Assembly (NCBI GenBank): GCA_019339365.1
Contig: CP079860.1
Coordinates: forward strand, 1,054,001 to 1,118,000
Direction of reading: 5' to 3'
DNA: 64,000 bases
From: Vibrio neptunius
GTDB taxonomy: Bacteria > Pseudomonadota > Gammaproteobacteria > Enterobacterales > Vibrionaceae
Shown: positions 54,285 to 62,086 of the stretch, in pieces
Numbering within the stretch: position 1 is the stretch's first letter
Layout of the letters: the number at the start of each line of letters is the position of its first letter
Position numbers and translations under genes: made by a program
Notes under the pieces: model-generated
The model's input: the letters and a program-made list of their open reading frames with translations, nothing else
The model's database searches: none
What the model was told of the DNA's origin: nothing

Positions 54285-54713
54285 ATGAGTGAGACGTTTG
54301 ATAGACAAAGCAGCTTTGGTTGGCTGATCAATGTAGTGGCGAATGATGCAGCAAAAACCTTGGACACGGAACTAAAGAAGCATGGGTTAACACTTGCCCT
54401 TTGGCCGACTCTTATGTGTTTGTGGGAAGAAGAAGGCGTGACTCAACGCGATATCGCTCAGAAATCTAAAGTGGAAAATTCAACGACAACTCGCACTCTT
54501 GATAAGTTGGAAAGTTTAGGCTTGGTTGAGCGTCACCCTGACCCCAACAGTCGTCGCGCTTTTCGTATTTATTTGACCAATGAGGGAAGAGCGTTAAAGG
54601 ATACCTTGGTCCCTATCCCTATTGCGATTAATCAAAAGTTGCTTAGCATACTTGAACCTGAAGAACGTGGTGAAATCATTCGCCTGCTGCAAAAAATGGT
54701 TGTTGCTGTTTGA
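54285..54713 (+). CDS. MarR-family transcriptional regulator
   Basis: 142 residues with the winged helix fold: GVTQRDIAQKSKVENSTTTRTL (in two parts GVTQRDIAQK and VENSTTTRTL) is the helix-turn-helix, then LGLVERHPDPNSRRAFRIYL is the wing. It lies 13 bases before an M14-type deacylase gene in the same direction, so it probably controls that gene and itself. Confidence 0.9.
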   Translation: MSETFDRQSSFGWLINVVANDAAKTLDTELKKHGLTLALWPTLMCLWEEEGVTQRDIAQKSKVENSTTTRTLDKLESLGLVERHPDPNSRRAFRIYLTNEGRALKDTLVPIPIAINQKLLSILEPEERGEIIRLLQKMVVAV

Positions 54714-54726
54714 GGGAGAGGAATTA

Positions 54727-55725
54727 ATGACTAAGCCACTAAATGAATGCATTGTCCCTATGTATCCAACAATACAAGCGTTGGACGTGAATGCATTGGA
54801 ACCTGGGGAGCACAAGTTCTGGTTTGCGGTTGCCACAGATGCTATTGGCCATCCGCAGACATTGCCTGTACGTGTGTTTAAAGGTGATAAGCCGGGTAAA
54901 CGTATCATGATTACCGCAGGAGTTCATGGTGACGAGCAAAATGGAATTCTAACAGCACAAAAATTAGCACGTGAGCTGGAAGGTCAATCTATTTGCGGCT
55001 GTATTACCATAGTGCCTACCGTTAACCTTTCTGGCATCGCAAGGCATAGTCGAGATTTTCACTCTGCTGCCCCCGATAGCTCTTCGGCCAACCTTAACCG
55101 TGTGTTCCCTGGTAACCCACATGGCGATGATGCTAGCCGTTATGCGAATAGTCTTTGGGAGAACTTGCTGAAACCCAATGCGGATCTGGCTATCGATCTT
55201 CATTCTCAAACTAGTGGCTCTGCTTATCCCTTATATGTTTTTGCTGACTATCGCTTGGATGATTCGATTCGTATGGCAAGGCTTATCAACTCTGATGTGA
55301 TTCTCAATGACCCTGGAGATCCTGGCATTTTAGAAACAGTGTATAACCGAGCTGATATTCCATCCATCACCATTGAAGTGGGGATAGGACGATACACGGA
55401 CTTGGAGATGATTCAGCGTGCCACTAATGGTGTCCTTAACATTTTTAAAGATTACGCGCTGATTGACGGCGACCTTGCTATTGCCGACTTCCCTTGTCTT
55501 GAAGGAGTGCGAATTACCAGTGTTCGGGCGGAGCAGGGAGGGTTTGTTGTGTGCCATGTTGAGTTGATGGAGTTAGTCGAGCAGGGGCAGATTTTGGCAA
55601 CTCAGTACAACAGTTTTGGTGATGAAATTCAGATCTATTACTCTCCAATAAGAGCGACAGTCATTAGTCACAATGTCGAATCCGTGCGAGCGCCTGGTTC
55701 ATTGATTGTTCGTCTTATAGATTGA
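54727..55725 (+). CDS. Succinylglutamate desuccinylase/aspartoacylase-family protein
   Basis: 332 residues from ATG 54727 (GGGAGAGGAA upstream). Zinc ligands are His67 and Glu70 in GVHGDEQNG and His159 in DLHSQTSG; the catalytic Glu is in TIEVGIG. The family hydrolyses N-acyl amino acids or related amides. The C-terminal domain (about 265-332) is a beta-rich lid as in the AstE/AspA relatives. It follows a MarR gene and lies next to the ArgG-like cluster, so its substrate may be an acylated amino acid. Confidence 0.87.
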   Translation: MTKPLNECIVPMYPTIQALDVNALEPGEHKFWFAVATDAIGHPQTLPVRVFKGDKPGKRIMITAGVHGDEQNGILTAQKLARELEGQSICGCITIVPTVNLSGIARHSRDFHSAAPDSSSANLNRVFPGNPHGDDASRYANSLWENLLKPNADLAIDLHSQTSGSAYPLYVFADYRLDDSIRMARLINSDVILNDPGDPGILETVYNRADIPSITIEVGIGRYTDLEMIQRATNGVLNIFKDYALIDGDLAIADFPCLEGVRITSVRAEQGGFVVCHVELMELVEQGQILATQYNSFGDEIQIYYSPIRATVISHNVESVRAPGSLIVRLID

Positions 55726-55954
55726 TTATGACTTGCCATGATTATCGTCCCATGGACAGTGAGATTGAGCGGTGAAAACATCATCGTCTTTGCTCGTATG
55801 ATAATGGCTACTTGGTAAAAAAGGCTTCAACTGTTAAACATTAGCGCTGATACCTGAATAAATATTGCGGTACTGAGTGTTGACCTTAGATTGTGGTGTG
55901 CAATCAGTCATCGTCAGTCGGAGCATAACTTGTTGTTAAACGGGGTCCGTAAGG

Positions 55955-58477
55955 TTAAGTTATGGCTTCGAATCGGTCCGCCAAAACATGTCTCAGTGCG
56001 GGTAGCGTTGTAGGCTTATCCAAGCGACCATCCATTAGGTGGTAAATCTTCTCCAGTTCTATGTCTCCTGTTTCACCAGACAAAGCGATAATGGGAGTCT
56101 CGGGCGAAAGCTGTTTGATTTGCCGACTTGCATCAAACCCGTTCATCACAGGCATCTGAATGTCCATTAAAACAAGATCGACTTGGGTCGTTTTAAATAC
56201 GTCAATAGCATTTTTACCGTTATTTGCTTGTATGCTATTGATTCCAAGCTGATTCAAGTACATTTGTGCAAGGGAGCGTTGGACTTTTTGATCATCAACG
56301 ATAAGTACGGTCGGTCCATCGTTGTGAACATCAACGTTTGCCTCGTGTGACTGTTGGGAATTGTGTTGAGTTTTAGGGTTGTTTGCCAAGTCAGGTATAT
56401 CGAATGTGTCTAAAGCAGGAGCATTTGGTGCGATAGGAAAATACAAATGAAATTCTGTAAATTCTCCTAGCTTTGATCGACACTCGATTTTGCCTCCAAA
56501 TGAGCGCATGACGCGCTGACAATAACCCAGACCGAGGCCACTTCCGCCACTCTTTTGGTAAGAGAAGAAATCATCGAAGATCTTATCTGCAACCGACTCA
56601 TCGATTCCTGGTCCTGTATCCCGAAAAACAAGTACATTTCCATACAACTCTGTATGGGTGCTCATCTCAATGCAGCTATTTGGGTATTCTTCAAAATAGT
56701 AAACCGCATTGCGGATCAGATTAAAGATAACGAAGTTGAAGAGTGTTTCGTTCACTTTAATTACAAAATCAGTGTGTTCAGGGAGTTGGATTCTTTCCAT
56801 GAGCACACTATTTTCAAAGCCGTATTGATCTACGGCATACTTAACCGCTGTGTGAATAGAAGTAAATGTTGTTAAATCATGTTCTGTGACAGAGCTGTTG
56901 ACCTCTCGAAGAATCAGGTCGATCAACTGTCGACCTCGGAGTATCGCTTGTAAGCTATCCTCTATATCAATCTGGGTCTGTTCTATTGGTCCATTGTTAT
57001 AAATACGCTGTTTTAGTGCCTCTAACTTCAATTGCACTTGTGCGAGAGGATTACGCATCTCATGAGCGATAGAATGAGCGAGTACCCGGTTTTGGTTAAT
57101 TTTTTGATCGGCTTCAATCGAGCTTTGTATGCGACTTAAAAGTATTTTTAGGGCTGAAATCTCTTCACTGGAGAAAAGTTGTTTGTTGATTTTGTGCGAT
57201 GAAATGAGCAAGTGCGTTATCGATTGACACTGATCGGACAGGGGCATAACCAAAGCGATATTATTGGAAGTCATCTCATCACATAGTGCTTTTACCGGGC
57301 TCTTTAAATCACGTCTATTTTCATTGATTTCAGACAGTTCATCTAACAACAATATTGAGTCATTGGAAGAGATAAAACCTTTGTAGCTGGAATCAGCATC
57401 ATCACTGGTGACCAATCGTAACTTATCGTTAGGAATATTGAGTAAACAACTCAAACGTTCCATCGCATCATCAATGGATAACTTGAAGTCTTCCTCTAAT
57501 GCGAGAATTTGCTGTACTAGAGTATTCTTGTTTCCATAGATAAGCAGAGAGACATAGCGACTGATGTGCTTGTAAAGTAAATGCCAAGTCGTACCAATAA
57601 ATGCAATCGCTGGGATCAAGAATAAGGCATCTTTGTGCACTAATGGGGCGAAAACATAGCTTAAAAAAACGGCGAAAATTCCGCTGACTAAAAGCGCACT
57701 TGTTGTTGTGTATACCAGATATTTGAAGCTGTAGAAGCGGGTTGTTAATAAGGCATAGCCAAAGAGTAGAGTTTCACTAATAGACAACACTGGAGGTAGC
57801 CACGTTAGAGAAAAATCGCCAAAGAAATAGGTAACACCAAGGTGTATGATTACGGTAGATATCATAAAGATTAAAATACCAGCAATCATGTAGCTGTTTT
57901 TGGCCTGCGCGATTCTACCTATATTGCTTCTCATTGCCATCAGGTTTACTAGCGTAAGTAACACAAAGAGCACTAGAATAATAAAAAAGTAAAAGGTATG
58001 AGGTCCAAAAATTAAGACAAACTGACTTGGCCCCTCGATTTGTATGTTTTTTACGGTTAGTCCTGATTGAACATTAATATATATGGCATATGCAGAAGCA
58101 ATCATGAAAGTGGTTTTTTGCCACAGTGGTACTTTGGACTTCTTCTTATCTGCGACTAGTTGGCATGATAGATAGTAAGCAAAGGCGAAGGCGAAAAAAG
58201 AGGCGAGGTTCGCCAGTTTAGCCATGAAAACACCCATATCATGACCTAGATAAGGAAGAAGTCCGGTATGAAAGTAAAAATTACAGCCTATCCAAGAAAT
58301 AATACATAGAGAATAGGCAATATAAGAGGCATGATATGAGCCTATGATTTTTTCATTATTTTTGACTCTAAAGCAATAATAAATAATCCATAGTAGCACT
58401 GCTGCTATTACAATAATCAGGGTTATTGATTTAGGGTAAAGTATAACAATTGAATCTAAGTCAGACATATCATTCAT
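55955..58477 (-). CDS. luxN: LuxN hybrid quorum-sensing kinase
   Basis: 840 residues; the sequence is closely like V. harveyi LuxN as I recall it (849 residues). Nine or so membrane helices (about 12-310) bind the acyl-homoserine lactone. A linker and kinase follow: phospho-His472 in HSIAHEMRNPL, ATPase boxes NLIRN (587-590) and DTGPGID, GGSGLGLGY. A receiver domain (about 722-838) has Asp772 in LVLMDIQMP. Without signal it phosphorylates LuxU; with signal it acts as phosphatase. The start overlaps luxM by 8 bases; ATG 58468 three codons in is an alternative that fits the V. harveyi N-terminus. Confidence 0.96.
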   Translation of the reverse strand: MNDMSDLDSIVILYPKSITLIIVIAAVLLWIIYYCFRVKNNEKIIGSYHASYIAYSLCIISWIGCNFYFHTGLLPYLGHDMGVFMAKLANLASFFAFAFAYYLSCQLVADKKKSKVPLWQKTTFMIASAYAIYINVQSGLTVKNIQIEGPSQFVLIFGPHTFYFFIILVLFVLLTLVNLMAMRSNIGRIAQAKNSYMIAGILIFMISTVIIHLGVTYFFGDFSLTWLPPVLSISETLLFGYALLTTRFYSFKYLVYTTTSALLVSGIFAVFLSYVFAPLVHKDALFLIPAIAFIGTTWHLLYKHISRYVSLLIYGNKNTLVQQILALEEDFKLSIDDAMERLSCLLNIPNDKLRLVTSDDADSSYKGFISSNDSILLLDELSEINENRRDLKSPVKALCDEMTSNNIALVMPLSDQCQSITHLLISSHKINKQLFSSEEISALKILLSRIQSSIEADQKINQNRVLAHSIAHEMRNPLAQVQLKLEALKQRIYNNGPIEQTQIDIEDSLQAILRGRQLIDLILREVNSSVTEHDLTTFTSIHTAVKYAVDQYGFENSVLMERIQLPEHTDFVIKVNETLFNFVIFNLIRNAVYYFEEYPNSCIEMSTHTELYGNVLVFRDTGPGIDESVADKIFDDFFSYQKSGGSGLGLGYCQRVMRSFGGKIECRSKLGEFTEFHLYFPIAPNAPALDTFDIPDLANNPKTQHNSQQSHEANVDVHNDGPTVLIVDDQKVQRSLAQMYLNQLGINSIQANNGKNAIDVFKTTQVDLVLMDIQMPVMNGFDASRQIKQLSPETPIIALSGETGDIELEKIYHLMDGRLDKPTTLPALRHVLADRFEAIT

Positions 58478-59657
58478 TTAAGGAACATAGTTGCTTCTGT
58501 GAAAACACGGCTCGTTTATATTCACGGAATTGAGTATTGTTTAATGCTTCCGCCATCTTCTCAAAATTCCAGAAACCACGGTAAGTGATTCTATGGTCGT
58601 CATTTATATCACAATAACCCGCATGGAAGTATGCATTTTCACTAATTGATTGGTAATAGTTTAGCATAAAAACCTGCTCTATAACTGTAAAGCCAAATTT
58701 ATATCCACTCTTATGCATTAAGTTCATGAGTTTTTTCTGTGCTAAGTATAAAAAGTAGAGCTTTTGCTGGGTGCTTCCATTGACGGCTAAACGTAAAACT
58801 TCACATACTTGCTCTGTGTTTGATAGCGTACGCTTAAAGTAATGGTCAAACTCTGAAAGAGAGTCACAAGATGGTAAGGATTGGTTGTCAAATAGCCGGT
58901 AGTGATAAAATTCATAGTATGCTTGATTGGGTAAGCAAAATGTCCATTTGTTATTAGTAAATTGAGGAGTGTAACTTAGCCAGTTGGTTTGATTGTCCCA
59001 ATCTTGTACGAGTGCAGAAGCGACCAGAGTAGGGTATGGTTCATTAGGGTTGTCTTTATAGAGGATAAAGTGTTTTCCTTTTTGTGATAAGGAAAGTAGA
59101 GGCAGCATCTCATACCACTTCTCACCCTTTACAAATTGTTCTAGGTTACTAAGGGTAATTGCATCTTTAAGCGACATAATGTTGGCATAACCGGGCATTT
59201 TGACGATTAGTCCTGAATTCTCGATTTTGTCAACTAACATACAAGCATAATCATTATCGTCGAATGATATTTTGTTATCTGAATTAACTTGATTGATAGC
59301 CGTAGAATCTTTTTTTATCGCTTCTATTTCACATTGACACCAAAAGTCTAGCCAGTGAGAGAAACAACATGAAGCTTGATATTCTAAATTACGGATATTT
59401 TCAGGAAATGAACTAGGATACTGTGTTATTAAGTCATGATAGTCCATTAATTCAAATAGTGTTGAAAGGCTTCGCAATCTATATTTTGGGAACAGAGTAA
59501 CCAACTGCTTTTTACGCATGTTAGTTACGCTAAGAAAAATTTCAGCTCTTTGTTTTTTGCTACAATGAGTAAGAACAAGGTCAATCAGACTTTGTTTCTT
59601 TTCTTTAATGGGCAAATTTTTATTCGATAGAACATCCAGATTAAAATCAAGCGTCAT
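58470..59657 (-). CDS. luxM: LuxM/AinS-type acyl-homoserine lactone synthase
   Basis: 395 residues, matching the ~390-400 of the family, which is unrelated to LuxI. The C-terminal half carries family-like motifs: YEMLPLLSLSQKGKHFILY, WTFCLPNQAYYEFYHY, and at the end YFHAGYCD, TYRGFWNFEKM and REYKRAVF. It makes the autoinducer (probably a 3-hydroxy-acyl or similar homoserine lactone) read by the adjacent LuxN. ATG 59657 follows AAGGTACGTC. It forms an operon with luxN and faces away from the RND efflux operon. Confidence 0.92.
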   Translation of the reverse strand: MTLDFNLDVLSNKNLPIKEKKQSLIDLVLTHCSKKQRAEIFLSVTNMRKKQLVTLFPKYRLRSLSTLFELMDYHDLITQYPSSFPENIRNLEYQASCCFSHWLDFWCQCEIEAIKKDSTAINQVNSDNKISFDDNDYACMLVDKIENSGLIVKMPGYANIMSLKDAITLSNLEQFVKGEKWYEMLPLLSLSQKGKHFILYKDNPNEPYPTLVASALVQDWDNQTNWLSYTPQFTNNKWTFCLPNQAYYEFYHYRLFDNQSLPSCDSLSEFDHYFKRTLSNTEQVCEVLRLAVNGSTQQKLYFLYLAQKKLMNLMHKSGYKFGFTVIEQVFMLNYYQSISENAYFHAGYCDINDDHRITYRGFWNFEKMAEALNNTQFREYKRAVFSQKQLCSLNE

Positions 59658-59665
59658 GACGTACC

Positions 59666-59687
59666 TTATTGATAATATTGATAATTT
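59666..59687. promoter_or_regulatory. LuxR/HapR-like half site upstream of luxM
   Basis: TTATTGATAA (59666-59675) matches the left half of the vibrio LuxR/HapR consensus; the following ATTGATAATT matches the right half poorly. It covers the region just before the luxM ribosome-binding site. The repeated GATAAT units (59671 and 59680) could also suit Fur. The 409-base gap 59658-60066 otherwise holds the divergent promoters and no clear gene. Confidence 0.4.
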
Positions 59688-60066
59688 TTATTTGTTTTAT
59701 AATTTTCAAATATATCATGAGGGTGTGCGTGTTGCCATGCTAAGAAAAGCGACGTGAGCAGCATTTTTGGTGATATTTTTAATTTTAGTGTACGCCATAT
59801 TACCCATTAAGTTGACCGGCAAGTGAAAGTAAAATTTAAGCGAAGTTAATTCTTAGAGAGCTGTGTATATATTACCATTTCTTGTTTGCCTGTTAAGGTA
59901 TCAAATATGTGACGCGATATAATGACAATGCTATCACTATGATGAAGTCTATTAGTGACGAAAATAAAGTGGTTTTCTAAGCGGGGCGACCAAAACAGCA
60001 ATTTGGGACACTTTTTCTGATTAATAATTGGTAATACTGGCATCACATTTATTTGTGGGGTCAATA

Positions 60067-60954
60067 ATGCTGTTCAATCAACCCATCACACTTCGGTCCG
60101 TTATCCGGCTGAGTCCCATTAAAGTCATGCTGACTTGGCTGATGGTACTGGCTGAGAACGTATTTATGATTTTGCTGCCGCTGTTTATTGGCTTTGCTAT
60201 TGATGGTGTGCTCAAACAAAACTTGCAGCCGTTACTTATGTTTGCCGCGATCTTATTTGTACTGGTGGTACTCAGTGTTGCCCGTCGTTTTTACGATACT
60301 CGTGTTTATGGCGGGATCCGAGTGCGGTTGTCCAATTTGGTTGAGCGTAATTTGCGCGGTCAATCAATCTCAGTCAAAGATGCCCGACTGTCCATGTCCC
60401 GCGAGCTGGTGGATTTTCTAGAGGAAGATTTACCATCGCTGATTACTGCCGTTGTGCAGTTGGTCGCTACGGTTGTCATTCTCGCCACTTTTCACATCAA
60501 ACTTGCATTATGCGTGTTGGTCGCAGGGCTGAGTATGCTGCTGATTTATGCTCTGTTTCATCAAACATTTACGCGACTTAATGGCGCGTTAAACGATCAG
60601 TTAGAGCAACAGGTTCGCGTGCTTAGCGGTCAGCCTTTCGCGGCGATTAGAACGCACTTTGAACGCTTGAAACGCTGTGAAATCAAATTGTCCGATACCG
60701 AAGCGCTGGTGTATGGGCTGATCTTTATAGTCTTATTTGCCGCAGTCCTAACCAACCTTTGGATGGTGAGCATTCTTACTGATCCTACTGTGGGTCAGGT
60801 TTTTTCCATCGTAACTTACTCACTGGAATTCGTGGAAACGGCAGTGATGCTGCCTATCACACTGCAAACCTTGTCGCGCCTGATGGAGATCAGCCAACGA
60901 CTCAATCAAAACCCCGCTCAATTGGCTGTAGAGGAGAAGCCTTATGAAATTTAA
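60067..60954 (+). CDS. ABC-transporter-type six-helix membrane protein without ATPase
   Basis: 295 residues from ATG 60067. Five or six membrane helices fit an ABC exporter transmembrane half (about 20-60, 45-68, 138-180, 225-270), including the RFYDTRVYGGIRVRLSNLVERN stretch (as RFYDTRVYGG and RVRLSNLVERN) and the coupling-like FLEEDLPSLITA. There is no nucleotide-binding domain in this gene or next to it. Its last 11 bases overlap the membrane-fusion gene, so it belongs to the RND operon. Such ABC-like proteins beside RND genes exist in other vibrios; their role is unknown. Confidence 0.8.
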   Translation: MLFNQPITLRSVIRLSPIKVMLTWLMVLAENVFMILLPLFIGFAIDGVLKQNLQPLLMFAAILFVLVVLSVARRFYDTRVYGGIRVRLSNLVERNLRGQSISVKDARLSMSRELVDFLEEDLPSLITAVVQLVATVVILATFHIKLALCVLVAGLSMLLIYALFHQTFTRLNGALNDQLEQQVRVLSGQPFAAIRTHFERLKRCEIKLSDTEALVYGLIFIVLFAAVLTNLWMVSILTDPTVGQVFSIVTYSLEFVETAVMLPITLQTLSRLMEISQRLNQNPAQLAVEEKPYEI

Positions 60955-62086
60955 AAAGACTCTTGCAATATTAGCTGGCTGTGGGGCAATTTTCGCGGCA
61001 TTGGTGGTTGTAGATGTTTTAGAGCCTCAGCCAGTTGTGATTGAGCAAAAAGCGCCGAGCAAAACCCCCGTTTCGGTACTGCAAGTGACGCCGGAAGATC
61101 ACGATTCCAAATTGACTTTGCTGGCAACCACCACTGCGCGTTGGCCGATTCAGCTTAAGGCTTCAAGTAGCGCTCAATTAGCGTGGTTGAATCCCGATAT
61201 CGAACCGGGCGTACTGGTGAAAAAAGGGACCTTGTTGGCGAAGCTCAACACCAGCGCTTTAGAGTCTAATCTGGCTCAGGCGAACAGCAGCGTTAAGCAG
61301 GCAGAGCTAAACCTTAAACAGGCACAGCACGAACAAACGGTCGCGTTAAAAATGCTATCACCGACCAAAAGCTCACCGTTTGCTCGCCGTGAGCCACAGG
61401 TGTTGGCAGCCAAGGCAGAGTTGGTGCAGGCAAAACAGGCGTACACCAGTGCAGCAAAGTTGCTTGAGGAAGCAAGTATTGCAGCGCCGTTTGATGCTGT
61501 GATCATGCGTCGTAACATCAGCCCCGGTGAATGGTTGGAAGCCAGTCAGGTGACTTTTGAACTCGCCGCCAGCGACTCGCTGGATGTCGAATTGCCTGTT
61601 TCGGAACTTCATTGGCAGCAGGTCCAATCGGCGCTCAGTCAACCTGAGATCACAATTGTGAATCGAGATGGTAGCGAGTGGCAGGCACAGGTTCGATATG
61701 TCTCGCCCCAAGCTGATCCAACCACACGTCAGCGACAAGTGGTTTTGTCTGTTCGCGAGCCTTATCAGGGAATGACTCGTTTACTGCCTAATCAGCAGGT
61801 GAAAGTCATCGTTAGTCTCGGGCTACGGCCAGAAATTGTGACCTTGCCACTCAGTGCGATCACACGAGATGGATACGTCTGGACACTTGATGAGCAGAAC
61901 CGATTGCAGAAAGAGTGGATTACGCAAATAGGGCAAGCGCGTAATCAGGTTTATGTCCGCTTTGATCAGGATAGCGCTAAGGCACGTCAGGTGGTGGTGT
62001 ACCCACTGCTGTCGATGCTACCGGGGAAGCAAGTCGCTCCTCAAGCTGCGCAGATATTGGTCGCGAAGCAGGAGGGTAATCAATGA
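60944..62086 (+). CDS. RND efflux membrane-fusion protein
   Basis: 380 residues. N-terminal membrane segment (about 7-24) containing LAGC, which could be either an anchor or a lipobox. Then a lipoyl-like half (LKASSSAQLAWLNPDIEPG, then KGTLLAKLN), a coiled-coil hairpin (about 105-160) and the second half with APFDAVIMRRNISPGEW. Beta-barrel and membrane-proximal parts follow (LLPNQQVKVI). It links the RND permease to an outer-membrane channel. It overlaps both neighbours (11 and 4 bases). Confidence 0.92.
   Translation: MKFKKTLAILAGCGAIFAALVVVDVLEPQPVVIEQKAPSKTPVSVLQVTPEDHDSKLTLLATTTARWPIQLKASSSAQLAWLNPDIEPGVLVKKGTLLAKLNTSALESNLAQANSSVKQAELNLKQAQHEQTVALKMLSPTKSSPFARREPQVLAAKAELVQAKQAYTSAAKLLEEASIAAPFDAVIMRRNISPGEWLEASQVTFELAASDSLDVELPVSELHWQQVQSALSQPEITIVNRDGSEWQAQVRYVSPQADPTTRQRQVVLSVREPYQGMTRLLPNQQVKVIVSLGLRPEIVTLPLSAITRDGYVWTLDEQNRLQKEWITQIGQARNQVYVRFDQDSAKARQVVVYPLLSMLPGKQVAPQAAQILVAKQEGNQ

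Noticed and set aside
59846..60043. Minus-strand frame of about 65 codons between luxM and the RND operon
   Set aside because: No ribosome-binding site before ATG 60043 (the frame opens at TTG 60064), no recognised domain. A real small gene cannot be excluded.
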